Source of the DNA: DASPGX01 sp035620375
GTDB lineage: Bacteria > Patescibacteriota > Minisyncoccia > 2-02-FULL-40-12 > GWA2-44-9
Direction: 5' to 3'
Assembly: GCA_035620375.1 (NCBI GenBank)
Contig: DASPGX010000006.1
Coordinates: 1-64,000, forward strand
DNA: 64,000 bases
Shown here: in pieces, positions 15,495-22,673 of the stretch
Layout of the letters: the number at the start of each line of letters is the position of its first letter
Position numbering within the stretch: the stretch's first letter is position 1
The notes under the pieces: generated by a model
What the model saw: the letters and a program-made list of their open reading frames with translations, nothing else
What the model was told of the DNA's origin: nothing
Databases searched by the model: none
Program-made: the position numbers and the translations under genes

Positions 15495-16370
15495 TTACAT
15501 GTCGTCCAGCGAGCCGGGGTCCCTGAAGTCGTCGGGCGTAATCCACGCGACAAGAAAGGGGCGGGCGAGTCCGCGCCGCTCAATCCAGAACAGGAACGGC
15601 CGGTCGATGACGTACGGTCGGGGCCGGGGCTGGACCGACGTGCGCATGATGCCCAGCGCGACGCCGGATTTCGCGCGGAAGCCGAACTGGTTCATTTTCA
15701 ACTTGGTCTGCTGAACCGCCTGCGCGACCTTGAACCGGTCGCCGGCGTCGTCGTTGGTCCACAGTTCCAGCATCCAGGAAATGTCCGGTTGGACGTCCAG
15801 GTTCACCATCGGAAAGTGCAGTGCATCGTACGTACGCAGCCCGGTGCGTTCGGTCGCGACCAGTTCCATGAGCGCCAGATCGTCAGGCGCCTGGCGCTTG
15901 CTCGGTCCGTCGGGCATCAGGGCGAAGTTGGCGACGTCTCCGCTCTCGGTCATCGCGTGGGCGATGACGCCCAGGCGGGACAGCGAAAACGTGACGTGCC
16001 GTGTGAGGAACACGCCGGGCACCTCGCCGGAGAGGTCCGGGACGTTCAGCGGCCGGACGGTGCCCATGGTTCTCCACTTGCCCGTTACGTCCAGCACGCT
16101 CGCCGTCCCGAATCCGTCGGGCGGGAACGGGTTGAGCGCGATGGCGAACTTCCGTTCCCGCAGGAACCGGTTGATGACCGCGTGGTCGCGTGACGCCGTG
16201 GATTCGATTTCCGGGATGCGCCCCAGCTCACGGCGGCAGGGGACGAAGTGATTCCCCAGAAACCGACGCTGCGTGTCGTTGACGGCGTGCCAAGTGCGGT
16301 CGGGTCCGAGAAACTCATCCGCCTTGTCCAGTGCGCCCGTGATGGGGTACGTACAGATGGTTCTGCTCAA
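15495..16370 (-). CDS. Serpin-like protein (divergent, 291 aa)
   Basis: Start is TTG at 16370 with AGGAG 7 nt upstream, downstream of a TTGACC-N17-TATTAT promoter; upstream ATGs in frame are on the far side of that promoter. The last third follows serpin order: an LPxF-like strand (FPMVNLDV), a VQQTKLKMNQFGF segment matching the HKAxxxVNExG breach/hinge strand, then a loop and the serpin-signature-like VIDRPFLFWIE, ending with a FLVAWITP strand. The hinge lacks the small Ala-rich P12-P9 run and reads FRAKSG, so classical loop insertion is doubtful. It is shorter than typical serpins (about 370 aa) and has no signal peptide. Confidence 0.6.
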   Translation of the reverse strand: MSRTICTYPITGALDKADEFLGPDRTWHAVNDTQRRFLGNHFVPCRRELGRIPEIESTASRDHAVINRFLRERKFAIALNPFPPDGFGTASVLDVTGKWRTMGTVRPLNVPDLSGEVPGVFLTRHVTFSLSRLGVIAHAMTESGDVANFALMPDGPSKRQAPDDLALMELVATERTGLRTYDALHFPMVNLDVQPDISWMLELWTNDDAGDRFKVAQAVQQTKLKMNQFGFRAKSGVALGIMRTSVQPRPRPYVIDRPFLFWIERRGLARPFLVAWITPDDFRDPGSLDDM

Positions 16371-16403
16371 TATCCGTCTCCTCGTGTGGTTAAGAGCCGG
16401 GAA

Positions 16404-16432
16404 ATAATACCTGAGAAAGTGACCGTGGTCAA
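16404..16432 (-). promoter_or_regulatory. Promoter of the serpin-like gene
   Basis: Minus-strand TTGACC (16427-16432), 17-nt spacer, TATTAT (16404-16409). Confidence 0.75.
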
Positions 16433-16485
16433 TCGCGCGTGTCCGCTTTGATTTTTCGCGCGTTGGATTATTATAGGTAGGAATT

Positions 16486-17211
16486 ATGGATGTATCCGTC
16501 GTCATTCCCGCGTACAACGAAGCCAAGCGCATCGGCGCGACCCTGGACGCCGTCTGTGCGTTTCTGTCGGCGAAGTCCGGACTCCGGTGGGAGGTGGTCG
16601 TGGTTGATAACCGTTCCAAGGACGACACCGCGGCCGTCGCGCGTTCCCGGGCGGAGAAGTGGCCGGGCATCAGGGTCGTCCGCGAAGAACAGCCCGGAAA
16701 AGGCTACGCGGTGACCGCGGGCATGCTCGCGGCAACGGGTGCGGCGCGTCTGTTCATGGATGCGGACCACTCCACGACCATCGACCACTATGACCGGATG
16801 GCCCCGTTCCTCGGTGAGGGTTACGACGTCGTCATCGCGTCGCTGACCGAGCCGGGGGCTTCAGTGCGCAACGAGGGCAGGGAGCCGCTGTGGCGGGTCA
16901 TTCTCGGAAAGCTTGGCAACAAGTGGATTCAGGTGTTCGCGGTATGGGGTATCGGTGATACGCAGCGGGGATTCAAGATGTTCAGTGAGCGTGCCGCGAA
17001 GGATATCTTTCCGCGCCTGACCGTATTCGGCTGGGGTTTTGACGTGGAGGTTCTCGCCATCGCCCGTGCGCGCGGATACCGCATCAAGGAGGTCCCCGTG
17101 CATCAGTGGAACAACGCGCCCGACTCCAAGGTGAACGTCTGGGCATATCCGCAGGTGCTTCTGCAGACCCTGCTGGTGTTCAGGAACCGGCTGTTCGGGA
17201 AGTACCGGTAA
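16486..17211 (+). CDS. Family 2 glycosyltransferase (polyprenyl/dolichyl-phosphate sugar synthase-like)
   Basis: GT-A fold enzyme: MDVSVVIPAYNEAKRIG, VVVVDNRSKDDT, GKGYAVTAGMLAATG and the DXD-type FMDADHST are in the order seen in dolichyl-phosphate glucose/mannose synthases. The later segments GDTQRGFKMF and FGWGFDVEVL are typical of that branch. 241 aa, no C-terminal membrane helices, so it acts at the inner face of the membrane. Likely donor is a nucleotide sugar and acceptor a polyprenyl phosphate (inference). First gene of an operon; galT begins 1 nt after its stop. Confidence 0.85.
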   Translation: MDVSVVIPAYNEAKRIGATLDAVCAFLSAKSGLRWEVVVVDNRSKDDTAAVARSRAEKWPGIRVVREEQPGKGYAVTAGMLAATGAARLFMDADHSTTIDHYDRMAPFLGEGYDVVIASLTEPGASVRNEGREPLWRVILGKLGNKWIQVFAVWGIGDTQRGFKMFSERAAKDIFPRLTVFGWGFDVEVLAIARARGYRIKEVPVHQWNNAPDSKVNVWAYPQVLLQTLLVFRNRLFGKYR

Positions 17212-17212
17212 T

Positions 17213-18250
17213 ATGGCCGTATCCGAATTCCGCAAAGATCTGGTTTCCGGGGAATGGGTGCTCATCGCAAGCGGCCGTGCACGGCGTCCGGACGCGCCGG
17301 AGAACAAACGGCCCGCACGCGAACCTTCCCGGAAGGAATCCTGTCCGTTCGAGGATCCGCAGGCTTCGGGGAACGCCGCGCCGGTACTCGCGTATCACGG
17401 CGGTACGCGTATCCAATGGACGCCGGGGACGGATTGGTCGGTGCAGGTCATCCCCAACAAGTTTCCCGCACTGACGCCGGGCGTGTGCGGCGCTCCCGAG
17501 CGTACCGGGCCGTTCCTTACACACCCCGCACACGGGTTTCATGAACTGGTGGTCACGCGGGATCACGAGCGGGGCTTCGCGCAGTTCACCGGCGCGGAGA
17601 CCGCGGAGGTGCTGAAGGTGTACCGTGAACGTTTCCGGGAAATCGCCAAGGACGAATGCGGGGACTATGTCAGTATTTTCCATAACTGGGGGAGGACGGC
17701 GGGGGCGAGCGTGTATCACAACCATTCGCAGATTATTTCCACTCCGGTGCTGCCCCCGGAGGTTCTGCGGAGCGTCAGCGGCGCAGATGCGTTCTACCGG
17801 ACGCATGATGAGCCCGTACACCGGCGGCTTATCCAGTGGGAGATGAACCAGGGCCGCCGCATGGTCTACGAGAACGGCGCTTTCGTCGCCTTCTGCCCGT
17901 ACGTGTCCAAGACGCCGTATGAGGTCCGTATTTTCCCCAAGCGGCATGAGCCGCGCTTTGAGAATATCCGCGATGACGAGATTGAGGATTGCGCACAGGC
18001 GCTGAACGCCGTTCTGGGTTCGGTGTATGACGCTCTCGGCGACCCGGATTACAACTTCTATATTCATACGGCTCCGGTGACCAAGGATCCGGCGGTCAGT
18101 TATGACTTCTATCACTGGCATATCGAGATTGTACCCCGTATCTCGGTGCCGGCGGGTTTTGAGCTCGGTACGGCGATATATATCAACGTCGTCGACCCCG
18201 ACGATGCGGCGGCGAAGCTCCGTGAGGCGGTCCGTAACGGTTCAACATGA
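17213..18250 (+). CDS. galT: Galactose-1-phosphate uridylyltransferase family protein
   Basis: HIT-superfamily nucleotidyl transferase: FRKDLVSGEWVLIASGRA start, CPFEDP, VQVIPNKFPAL, and the active site HNHSQ (about residue 165), where the usual HPHGQ has Asn and Ser; the nucleophilic second His is kept. YDFYHWHIEIVPR near the end is the C-terminal HIT-like motif. 345 aa. It could accept other hexose-1-phosphates or act as an ADP/UDP-sugar phosphorylase-type enzyme, as related family members do. ATGA overlap with tpiA. Confidence 0.85.
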   Translation: MAVSEFRKDLVSGEWVLIASGRARRPDAPENKRPAREPSRKESCPFEDPQASGNAAPVLAYHGGTRIQWTPGTDWSVQVIPNKFPALTPGVCGAPERTGPFLTHPAHGFHELVVTRDHERGFAQFTGAETAEVLKVYRERFREIAKDECGDYVSIFHNWGRTAGASVYHNHSQIISTPVLPPEVLRSVSGADAFYRTHDEPVHRRLIQWEMNQGRRMVYENGAFVAFCPYVSKTPYEVRIFPKRHEPRFENIRDDEIEDCAQALNAVLGSVYDALGDPDYNFYIHTAPVTKDPAVSYDFYHWHIEIVPRISVPAGFELGTAIYINVVDPDDAAAKLREAVRNGST

Positions 18251-19017
18251 AGAAGTTCATTATCGCCAACTGGAAGATGATGCCGCGCGACGCCGCACAT
18301 GTCCGGGAGATTCTCGTGCGCACGGACGAGTTCCTCCAGGGCTTCCAGGAGCGTACGCCGATGTCGCTCGTGTTCTGTCCGCCGTTCGTGTTCCTGGACG
18401 AGGTTGCGGGATTCCTGCGGCAGTCGCACCTGCTGCATGACGCCGAACTCGGCGCGCAGGACGTTGCCGCCCGCGACGAGGGCGCCGCGACCGGCGAAGT
18501 CTCCGGAAGCCAGCTTGTTGCGTCGGGAGTACGCTATGTCATTGTCGGACACAGTGAGCGGCGGGCGATGGGCGAGGACGATGATGCGGTGAACGCCAAA
18601 CTCAAGGCCGCGCTCCGGAACGGTCTGGTGCCCATCGTCTGCGTCGGTGAGGTTTCACGTGACGGGGAATGGGAGGATATGCTCCGTGCACAGCTCAGGG
18701 GAACATTCCGGGACTCCGGATCCGATGACGTGTCCCGCTGCCTGATTGCCTATGAGCCCGTGTGGGCGATAAGTACGACGCCCGGAGCGAAGCCCGATAC
18801 ACCCGCAAGCGCAGCGCAGTCGGCCGGGCTCATACGGGAATTCCTCCGGAGCGAATTCGGGAGCGGGGACGTACGGGTACTGTACGGCGGTTCGGTGAAA
18901 CCGGATAACGCGGCGGGATTTCTGACGGATGAAGCGTTCAACGGCGTGCTGGTGGGCGGGGCGTCCGTGAAACCTGACGACTTCGCCGCGATTATCAGGG
19001 CATCCGTCATCACATGA
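18247..19017 (+). CDS. tpiA: Triosephosphate isomerase
   Basis: Interconverts DHAP and glyceraldehyde-3-phosphate. Catalytic residues are all visible: Lys in IIANWKMM, His in VIVGHSERR, Glu in IAYEPVWAI, with the phosphate loop VLYGGSVKPDNAAG. 256 aa is normal. Coupled by 4-nt overlaps with both galT upstream and pgk downstream, an uncommon galT-tpiA-pgk grouping that links sugar activation and lower glycolysis. Confidence 0.96.
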   Translation: MKKFIIANWKMMPRDAAHVREILVRTDEFLQGFQERTPMSLVFCPPFVFLDEVAGFLRQSHLLHDAELGAQDVAARDEGAATGEVSGSQLVASGVRYVIVGHSERRAMGEDDDAVNAKLKAALRNGLVPIVCVGEVSRDGEWEDMLRAQLRGTFRDSGSDDVSRCLIAYEPVWAISTTPGAKPDTPASAAQSAGLIREFLRSEFGSGDVRVLYGGSVKPDNAAGFLTDEAFNGVLVGGASVKPDDFAAIIRASVIT

Positions 19018-20105
19018 GAACCGTACGCGACATTCCCGGCCTATCGGACGCCACCGTTCTGCTGCGGGCGGACCTGGATGTGCCGGTCGCGGAGAACGGA
19101 CTCATCGAAGAGGAGTTCCGCATCATCCAGCAGAAGGAAAACCTGGACTTTCTTCTTTCCGGCGGCGCGCGGGTCGTCATGGTCGCGCACGCCTCGGATC
19201 CCCAGGCGCAGTCATTCCGCGGACTCCTGCCGCAGCTCAAACGGCTGTTCGGACGGGAGATTTCGTTCCTCGCCGGACTGGAGGATATCCGGAATGTTTC
19301 CGGACGGGCAGGTTCCTTCTATCTGTTGGACAACGTGCGGCGATGGCCGGAGGAGACGCGCAACGACGCGGCATTCGCCGCAGAACTCGCCGACGGATTC
19401 GACGTGTACGTGAACAACGCGTTCGCCGTCGTGCACCGGGAGCACGCATCCGTCTCCGCTGCCGCGTTTATCAAGCCCGCGTACGCGGGACTGCTGGTGG
19501 AGAAGGAGATACGGCAGCTTTCCGACGTCATCGACGCCCCGGCGGAGGGGAAGGTCCTCATCATGGGCGGGGCCAAGGCGTCCACGAAGGTACCCGTCAT
19601 CAGTAATCTCATCGCCAAGGCGGAGCACGTGCTGGTCGGCGGCATCGTCGCCAACGACATCCTCAAGGCAAAGGGGCAGGATATCGGATCGTCCCGGGTG
19701 GATGACAATATCGGGCAGCTGCTCAAGGGACTGGACCTGGATGACCCGCGTCTGCACGTTCCCGACGATTCGGTTGTCGAGGAGGGTGCGTACATGGACC
19801 TGGGCCCCAATTCCGTGCATGCGTATACGTCCATCATCAAATCGGCGAAGACCGTCATCTGGAACGGTCCGGTCGGGAAGTTCGAAGATATCCGATTCGC
19901 CGGCGGTACGCTGGCCATCGCCAGGGCGATTGTCGACAGCGGCGCGTTCTCCCTCATCGGCGGCGGTGATACGATTGCGGCCGTGAGCCAGGCCGGTTTG
20001 CTGAACCGCTTCGGTCATGTGTCCACCGGAGGAGGAGCGATGCTTGCGTTCCTGTCGGGCGAGCGGCTGCCGGGGCTCGTACCGCTGGGCGTCTATCCGA
20101 AATGA
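19014..20105 (+). CDS. pgk: Phosphoglycerate kinase
   Basis: ATP-generating glycolytic step. LLRADLDVPVAENG is the N-terminal substrate motif (usually RxDLNVP), NAFAVVHREHAS the conserved NDAFGxxHRxHAS-like block, MGGAKASTKVP and the nucleotide-binding GPVGKFE and GGGDTIAA complete it. At 363 aa it is shorter than the usual 390-415, with a compact N-domain. Overlaps tpiA and the DHH gene by 4 nt each. Confidence 0.96.
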   Translation: MRTVRDIPGLSDATVLLRADLDVPVAENGLIEEEFRIIQQKENLDFLLSGGARVVMVAHASDPQAQSFRGLLPQLKRLFGREISFLAGLEDIRNVSGRAGSFYLLDNVRRWPEETRNDAAFAAELADGFDVYVNNAFAVVHREHASVSAAAFIKPAYAGLLVEKEIRQLSDVIDAPAEGKVLIMGGAKASTKVPVISNLIAKAEHVLVGGIVANDILKAKGQDIGSSRVDDNIGQLLKGLDLDDPRLHVPDDSVVEEGAYMDLGPNSVHAYTSIIKSAKTVIWNGPVGKFEDIRFAGGTLAIARAIVDSGAFSLIGGGDTIAAVSQAGLLNRFGHVSTGGGAMLAFLSGERLPGLVPLGVYPK

Positions 20106-21007
20106 TGAAATTCACCGAACACCGCGCGACCCGCAGGGCCGCGTCCAAGAAGATTGTTGTGTTGTACCATGCCGAGTGCACGGACGGCTTTGTTGCGGCG
20201 TGGGCGGCATTCCGGCACTTCGGGAAGAAGGCCGAATACCATGCGGTGGAGCACCAGTACCCGATGCCCGAAAAGCTCACGGGCAAGGAAGTCTATACGC
20301 TCGATTTTACGTATCCCGAGGACATCACGCGGGCCCTGATGGCCGATAACGAGCGGGTTACCAGCATCGACCACCACGTGTCGGTCGCCGATGTGACGCG
20401 CATGACCGTCGGCGGGGTGTACGACAACGACCATTCCGGGGCGATGCTCTCGTGGAAGTATTTTCATCCGGACGTTCCCGCGCCGCTGCTTGTCCGCATC
20501 GTGGAGGACTACGACCTGCACCGGTTCAGTCTGCCGGAGACGCGGACCATCATGGATTTTCTTGACCTGTATGACTTTGAGTTCACCACGTACACCAAGC
20601 TTGCACGGATGCTGGACCGTCCGATGGGCCTCAGGCGGGGACTCCGCACCGGCGGCATCGTGAGCCTGTACCGTGAGCGGGCGGTGCGGAGCCTGATGGG
20701 AAACTCCACGTACGAGGTGCAGTTTGACGAACATAAGGCAGGTGCCATCAATACCGAGTTTTATCATGCCGAAATTGCCACCCTTCTGGCGGAGAAATAC
20801 CATGTCGGCATCGCGTGGCGCGTGCGGCCGCACGGAACCTATGTGTCCCTGCGCTCGGACGGCACGGTGAACGTCGCTGATCTGGCGTCGCGGTACGGGG
20901 GCGGGGGACATGCGCGCTCGGCAGGTTTCGTCGTCGCCTCTCCCTCGCATCTGCCGTTCCAGCAGGCCGCCGGTGAACAGACGGATGCCCCGAACAATGA
21001 GCGCTGA
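20102..21007 (+). CDS. DHH/DHHA1 family phosphoesterase
   Basis: DHH superfamily: HAECTDGFVAAWAA (metal-binding Asp), LDFTYPED, the namesake SIDHHVS, and a C-terminal DHHA1 domain with RYGGGGHARSAGF. These enzymes cleave small RNA fragments or cyclic dinucleotides with Mn2+. The 301-aa protein lacks the RecJ OB domain and membrane/PAS domains of GdpP, so nanoRNase/pAp-phosphatase-like or an oligonucleotide recycling role is more likely than RecJ. Overlaps pgk by 4 nt and the RNase H-like gene by 11 nt. Confidence 0.85.
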   Translation: MMKFTEHRATRRAASKKIVVLYHAECTDGFVAAWAAFRHFGKKAEYHAVEHQYPMPEKLTGKEVYTLDFTYPEDITRALMADNERVTSIDHHVSVADVTRMTVGGVYDNDHSGAMLSWKYFHPDVPAPLLVRIVEDYDLHRFSLPETRTIMDFLDLYDFEFTTYTKLARMLDRPMGLRRGLRTGGIVSLYRERAVRSLMGNSTYEVQFDEHKAGAINTEFYHAEIATLLAEKYHVGIAWRVRPHGTYVSLRSDGTVNVADLASRYGGGGHARSAGFVVASPSHLPFQQAAGEQTDAPNNER

Positions 21008-21437
21008 CGGATACATTATTTTTGCGGACGGCGGAGCCCGGGGGAACCCGGGTCCTGCGGCGTACGGCTTCGTGCTCCGCGGCGCGGATATCGCGGAATT
21101 CGCCTACGGAAAGGCAATCGGAAAGGCGACGAACAACGTCGCCGAGTACACGGCGGCCATTGAAGCGCTCAAAAAACTCAAATCGCTCATCGGGGCGGAG
21201 CGCGCCGCGGCGGCATCCGTGCAGGTCAACGCGGACAGCGAACTGCTGGTCAAACAGATGAACCGCGAGTACCGGGTGAAGGACCCCGACCTCCAGCGCA
21301 TGTACATGGAACTGCACAATGTGATGATGGACTTCCGCGCCGTCGCCTTCGTGCATGTCCGCCGCGAACAGAACAAGCTCGCCGACCATATGGTCAACGA
21401 CGCTTTGGACAGGGAACAGGCGACCCTGGAACTCTGA
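20997..21437 (+). CDS. Ribonuclease HI-like protein
   Basis: RNase H fold with the catalytic carboxylates in place: FADGGARGNPG (Asp), NVAEYTAAI (Glu), VNADSELLV (Asp) and NKLADHMVNDAL (Asp). 146 aa from ATG 20997 (MSADGYIIF); longer upstream readings are out of frame with the end of the DHH gene and are rejected. It belongs to the reverse-transcriptase-like RNase HI group without an N-terminal RNA:DNA-hybrid binding domain. Last gene of the operon that starts at 16486. Confidence 0.88.
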   Translation: MSADGYIIFADGGARGNPGPAAYGFVLRGADIAEFAYGKAIGKATNNVAEYTAAIEALKKLKSLIGAERAAAASVQVNADSELLVKQMNREYRVKDPDLQRMYMELHNVMMDFRAVAFVHVRREQNKLADHMVNDALDREQATLEL

Positions 21438-21470
21438 TTTTCCGCGTAAAGACGCCTCCGCATGGCGCGA

Positions 21471-21499
21471 TTCAACGGCTCATCAGGTGAGCCGTTGAA
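21471..21499 (+). terminator. Terminator hairpin, GGCTCA/TGAGCC family
   Basis: Arms TTCAACGGCTCA (21471-21482) and TGAGCCGTTGAA (21488-21499), loop of 5 nt, 33 nt past the RNase H-like stop codon. Confidence 0.7.
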
Positions 21500-21554
21500 C
21501 TGTTGATAGTATCTGCGTTTCAGAGGGCGTTTTCGCGTTATACTTACAGGGAAT

Positions 21555-22673
21555 ATGCCGGAGCCAGCGGAAAAGGAGCCGGTGGTTTTTGAGGGGTCAC
21601 CCACGGGGCGGCGGGCCGAGTTTGATTGGCTGATGAACCGGGAAAACCCGGAAAGCACCTATCAGCAGGCGATCGAGGACATCGTCGCCGATGCGCAGGC
21701 GATGGAGCGTACGCTCAAGTCCATCGACGCGATGCCGCAGGCGGTGGATGCGACCGAGGAGAAGCTCCGGAAAGAACACCAGAAAAAGGCTCATGACGAC
21801 CTCATCAGGCTGAGGGACAAATACGAGGACCTGGTCAACAGCCTGCCTCCCGACCACGAGCTGCGTTCCAAGGCGGCGCCTATGGAACAGGCAGCGGCTG
21901 AAATCTTCAATTCCATGCTGCGCAAGTCGGCCGGCCAGCTGGAGGAAGGCGCAATCGTCAACGTGGGCAGTGACCGTGATTTGAACGGCGAACCCGGCAC
22001 GCAGGCGCCCGGACAGAACCGGGAGAAGGCCCGTGTGCTGGACAAGGAAAAATACGAGCAGCGGGTCTGGGCAATTCTGCAGGACGTCGTGCAAATCGGC
22101 GAGATGCTCAATTTCAAGGGCAACGACACGAAGGTCCGCGAGACGATGCTCCGGGAATTGCTCCGTCTGGAAGAGGTTCTCCGCGACTTGGACGTCAGCG
22201 CGCAGTATCCCGATTCGCAAATCCGGAGGGATGCCGAGCGCATCATTGACGAGCTCGGCAAGCGGTGGCAGGAGCTTGTGCCGCCGGAGAAGCCGTCTCC
22301 GCCTTCCGTTCCACGGCCGCGCACGCCTAAGGGAAGCGTCTTCGCCGCGTGGATGCCCCGTGTTCCGCGTCCGGCCTACGCCGCAAGACCCGACATGCGT
22401 GTCATGCTTGCCGCGGTGTCCGCGCTTCCGCCGTTGGCCGTTCCCGCTCCGGCTCCGGGACGCGCCAAACCCAAGGTTCCGGTTCTGCCGAAGGATTGGG
22501 ACAGCTTGGACGAGGCCGCCCGTGTCGCCGCGCTGGAAACCTTCCTCGGCGATTTCATCGCGGAATACTCCCGCATCATGGGGGAGCACCGTGCGGCGTT
22601 GCAGGCAATCATTTCCGGGGTCAAAGAGCGGAAGCTCAAGGCGCTCCGTGCTAAACTGGACGTATCAGAATGA
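21555..22673 (+). CDS. Hypothetical charged helical protein with proline-rich hinge
   Basis: 372 aa. Residues 1-245 are Glu/Lys/Arg-rich and helical. A Pro/Ala hinge (about 245-310, PPEKPSPPSVPRPRTP) leads to a short C-terminal helical domain. There is no signal peptide or clear membrane helix. TATACT lies 10 nt upstream of ATG, and no strong SD is seen. Its 3' end overlaps the next gene by 4 nt, and that gene also mixes coiled coil with proline tracts, so the three genes at 21.5-25.3 kb probably act together. No family recognised. Confidence 0.7.
   Translation: MPEPAEKEPVVFEGSPTGRRAEFDWLMNRENPESTYQQAIEDIVADAQAMERTLKSIDAMPQAVDATEEKLRKEHQKKAHDDLIRLRDKYEDLVNSLPPDHELRSKAAPMEQAAAEIFNSMLRKSAGQLEEGAIVNVGSDRDLNGEPGTQAPGQNREKARVLDKEKYEQRVWAILQDVVQIGEMLNFKGNDTKVRETMLRELLRLEEVLRDLDVSAQYPDSQIRRDAERIIDELGKRWQELVPPEKPSPPSVPRPRTPKGSVFAAWMPRVPRPAYAARPDMRVMLAAVSALPPLAVPAPAPGRAKPKVPVLPKDWDSLDEAARVAALETFLGDFIAEYSRIMGEHRAALQAIISGVKERKLKALRAKLDVSE

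Noticed and set aside
14289..16193. A 634-codon plus-strand frame opposite dprA and the serpin-like gene
   Set aside because: It is an antisense shadow of GC-rich genes: DprA motifs and a promoter-supported gene occupy the other strand.
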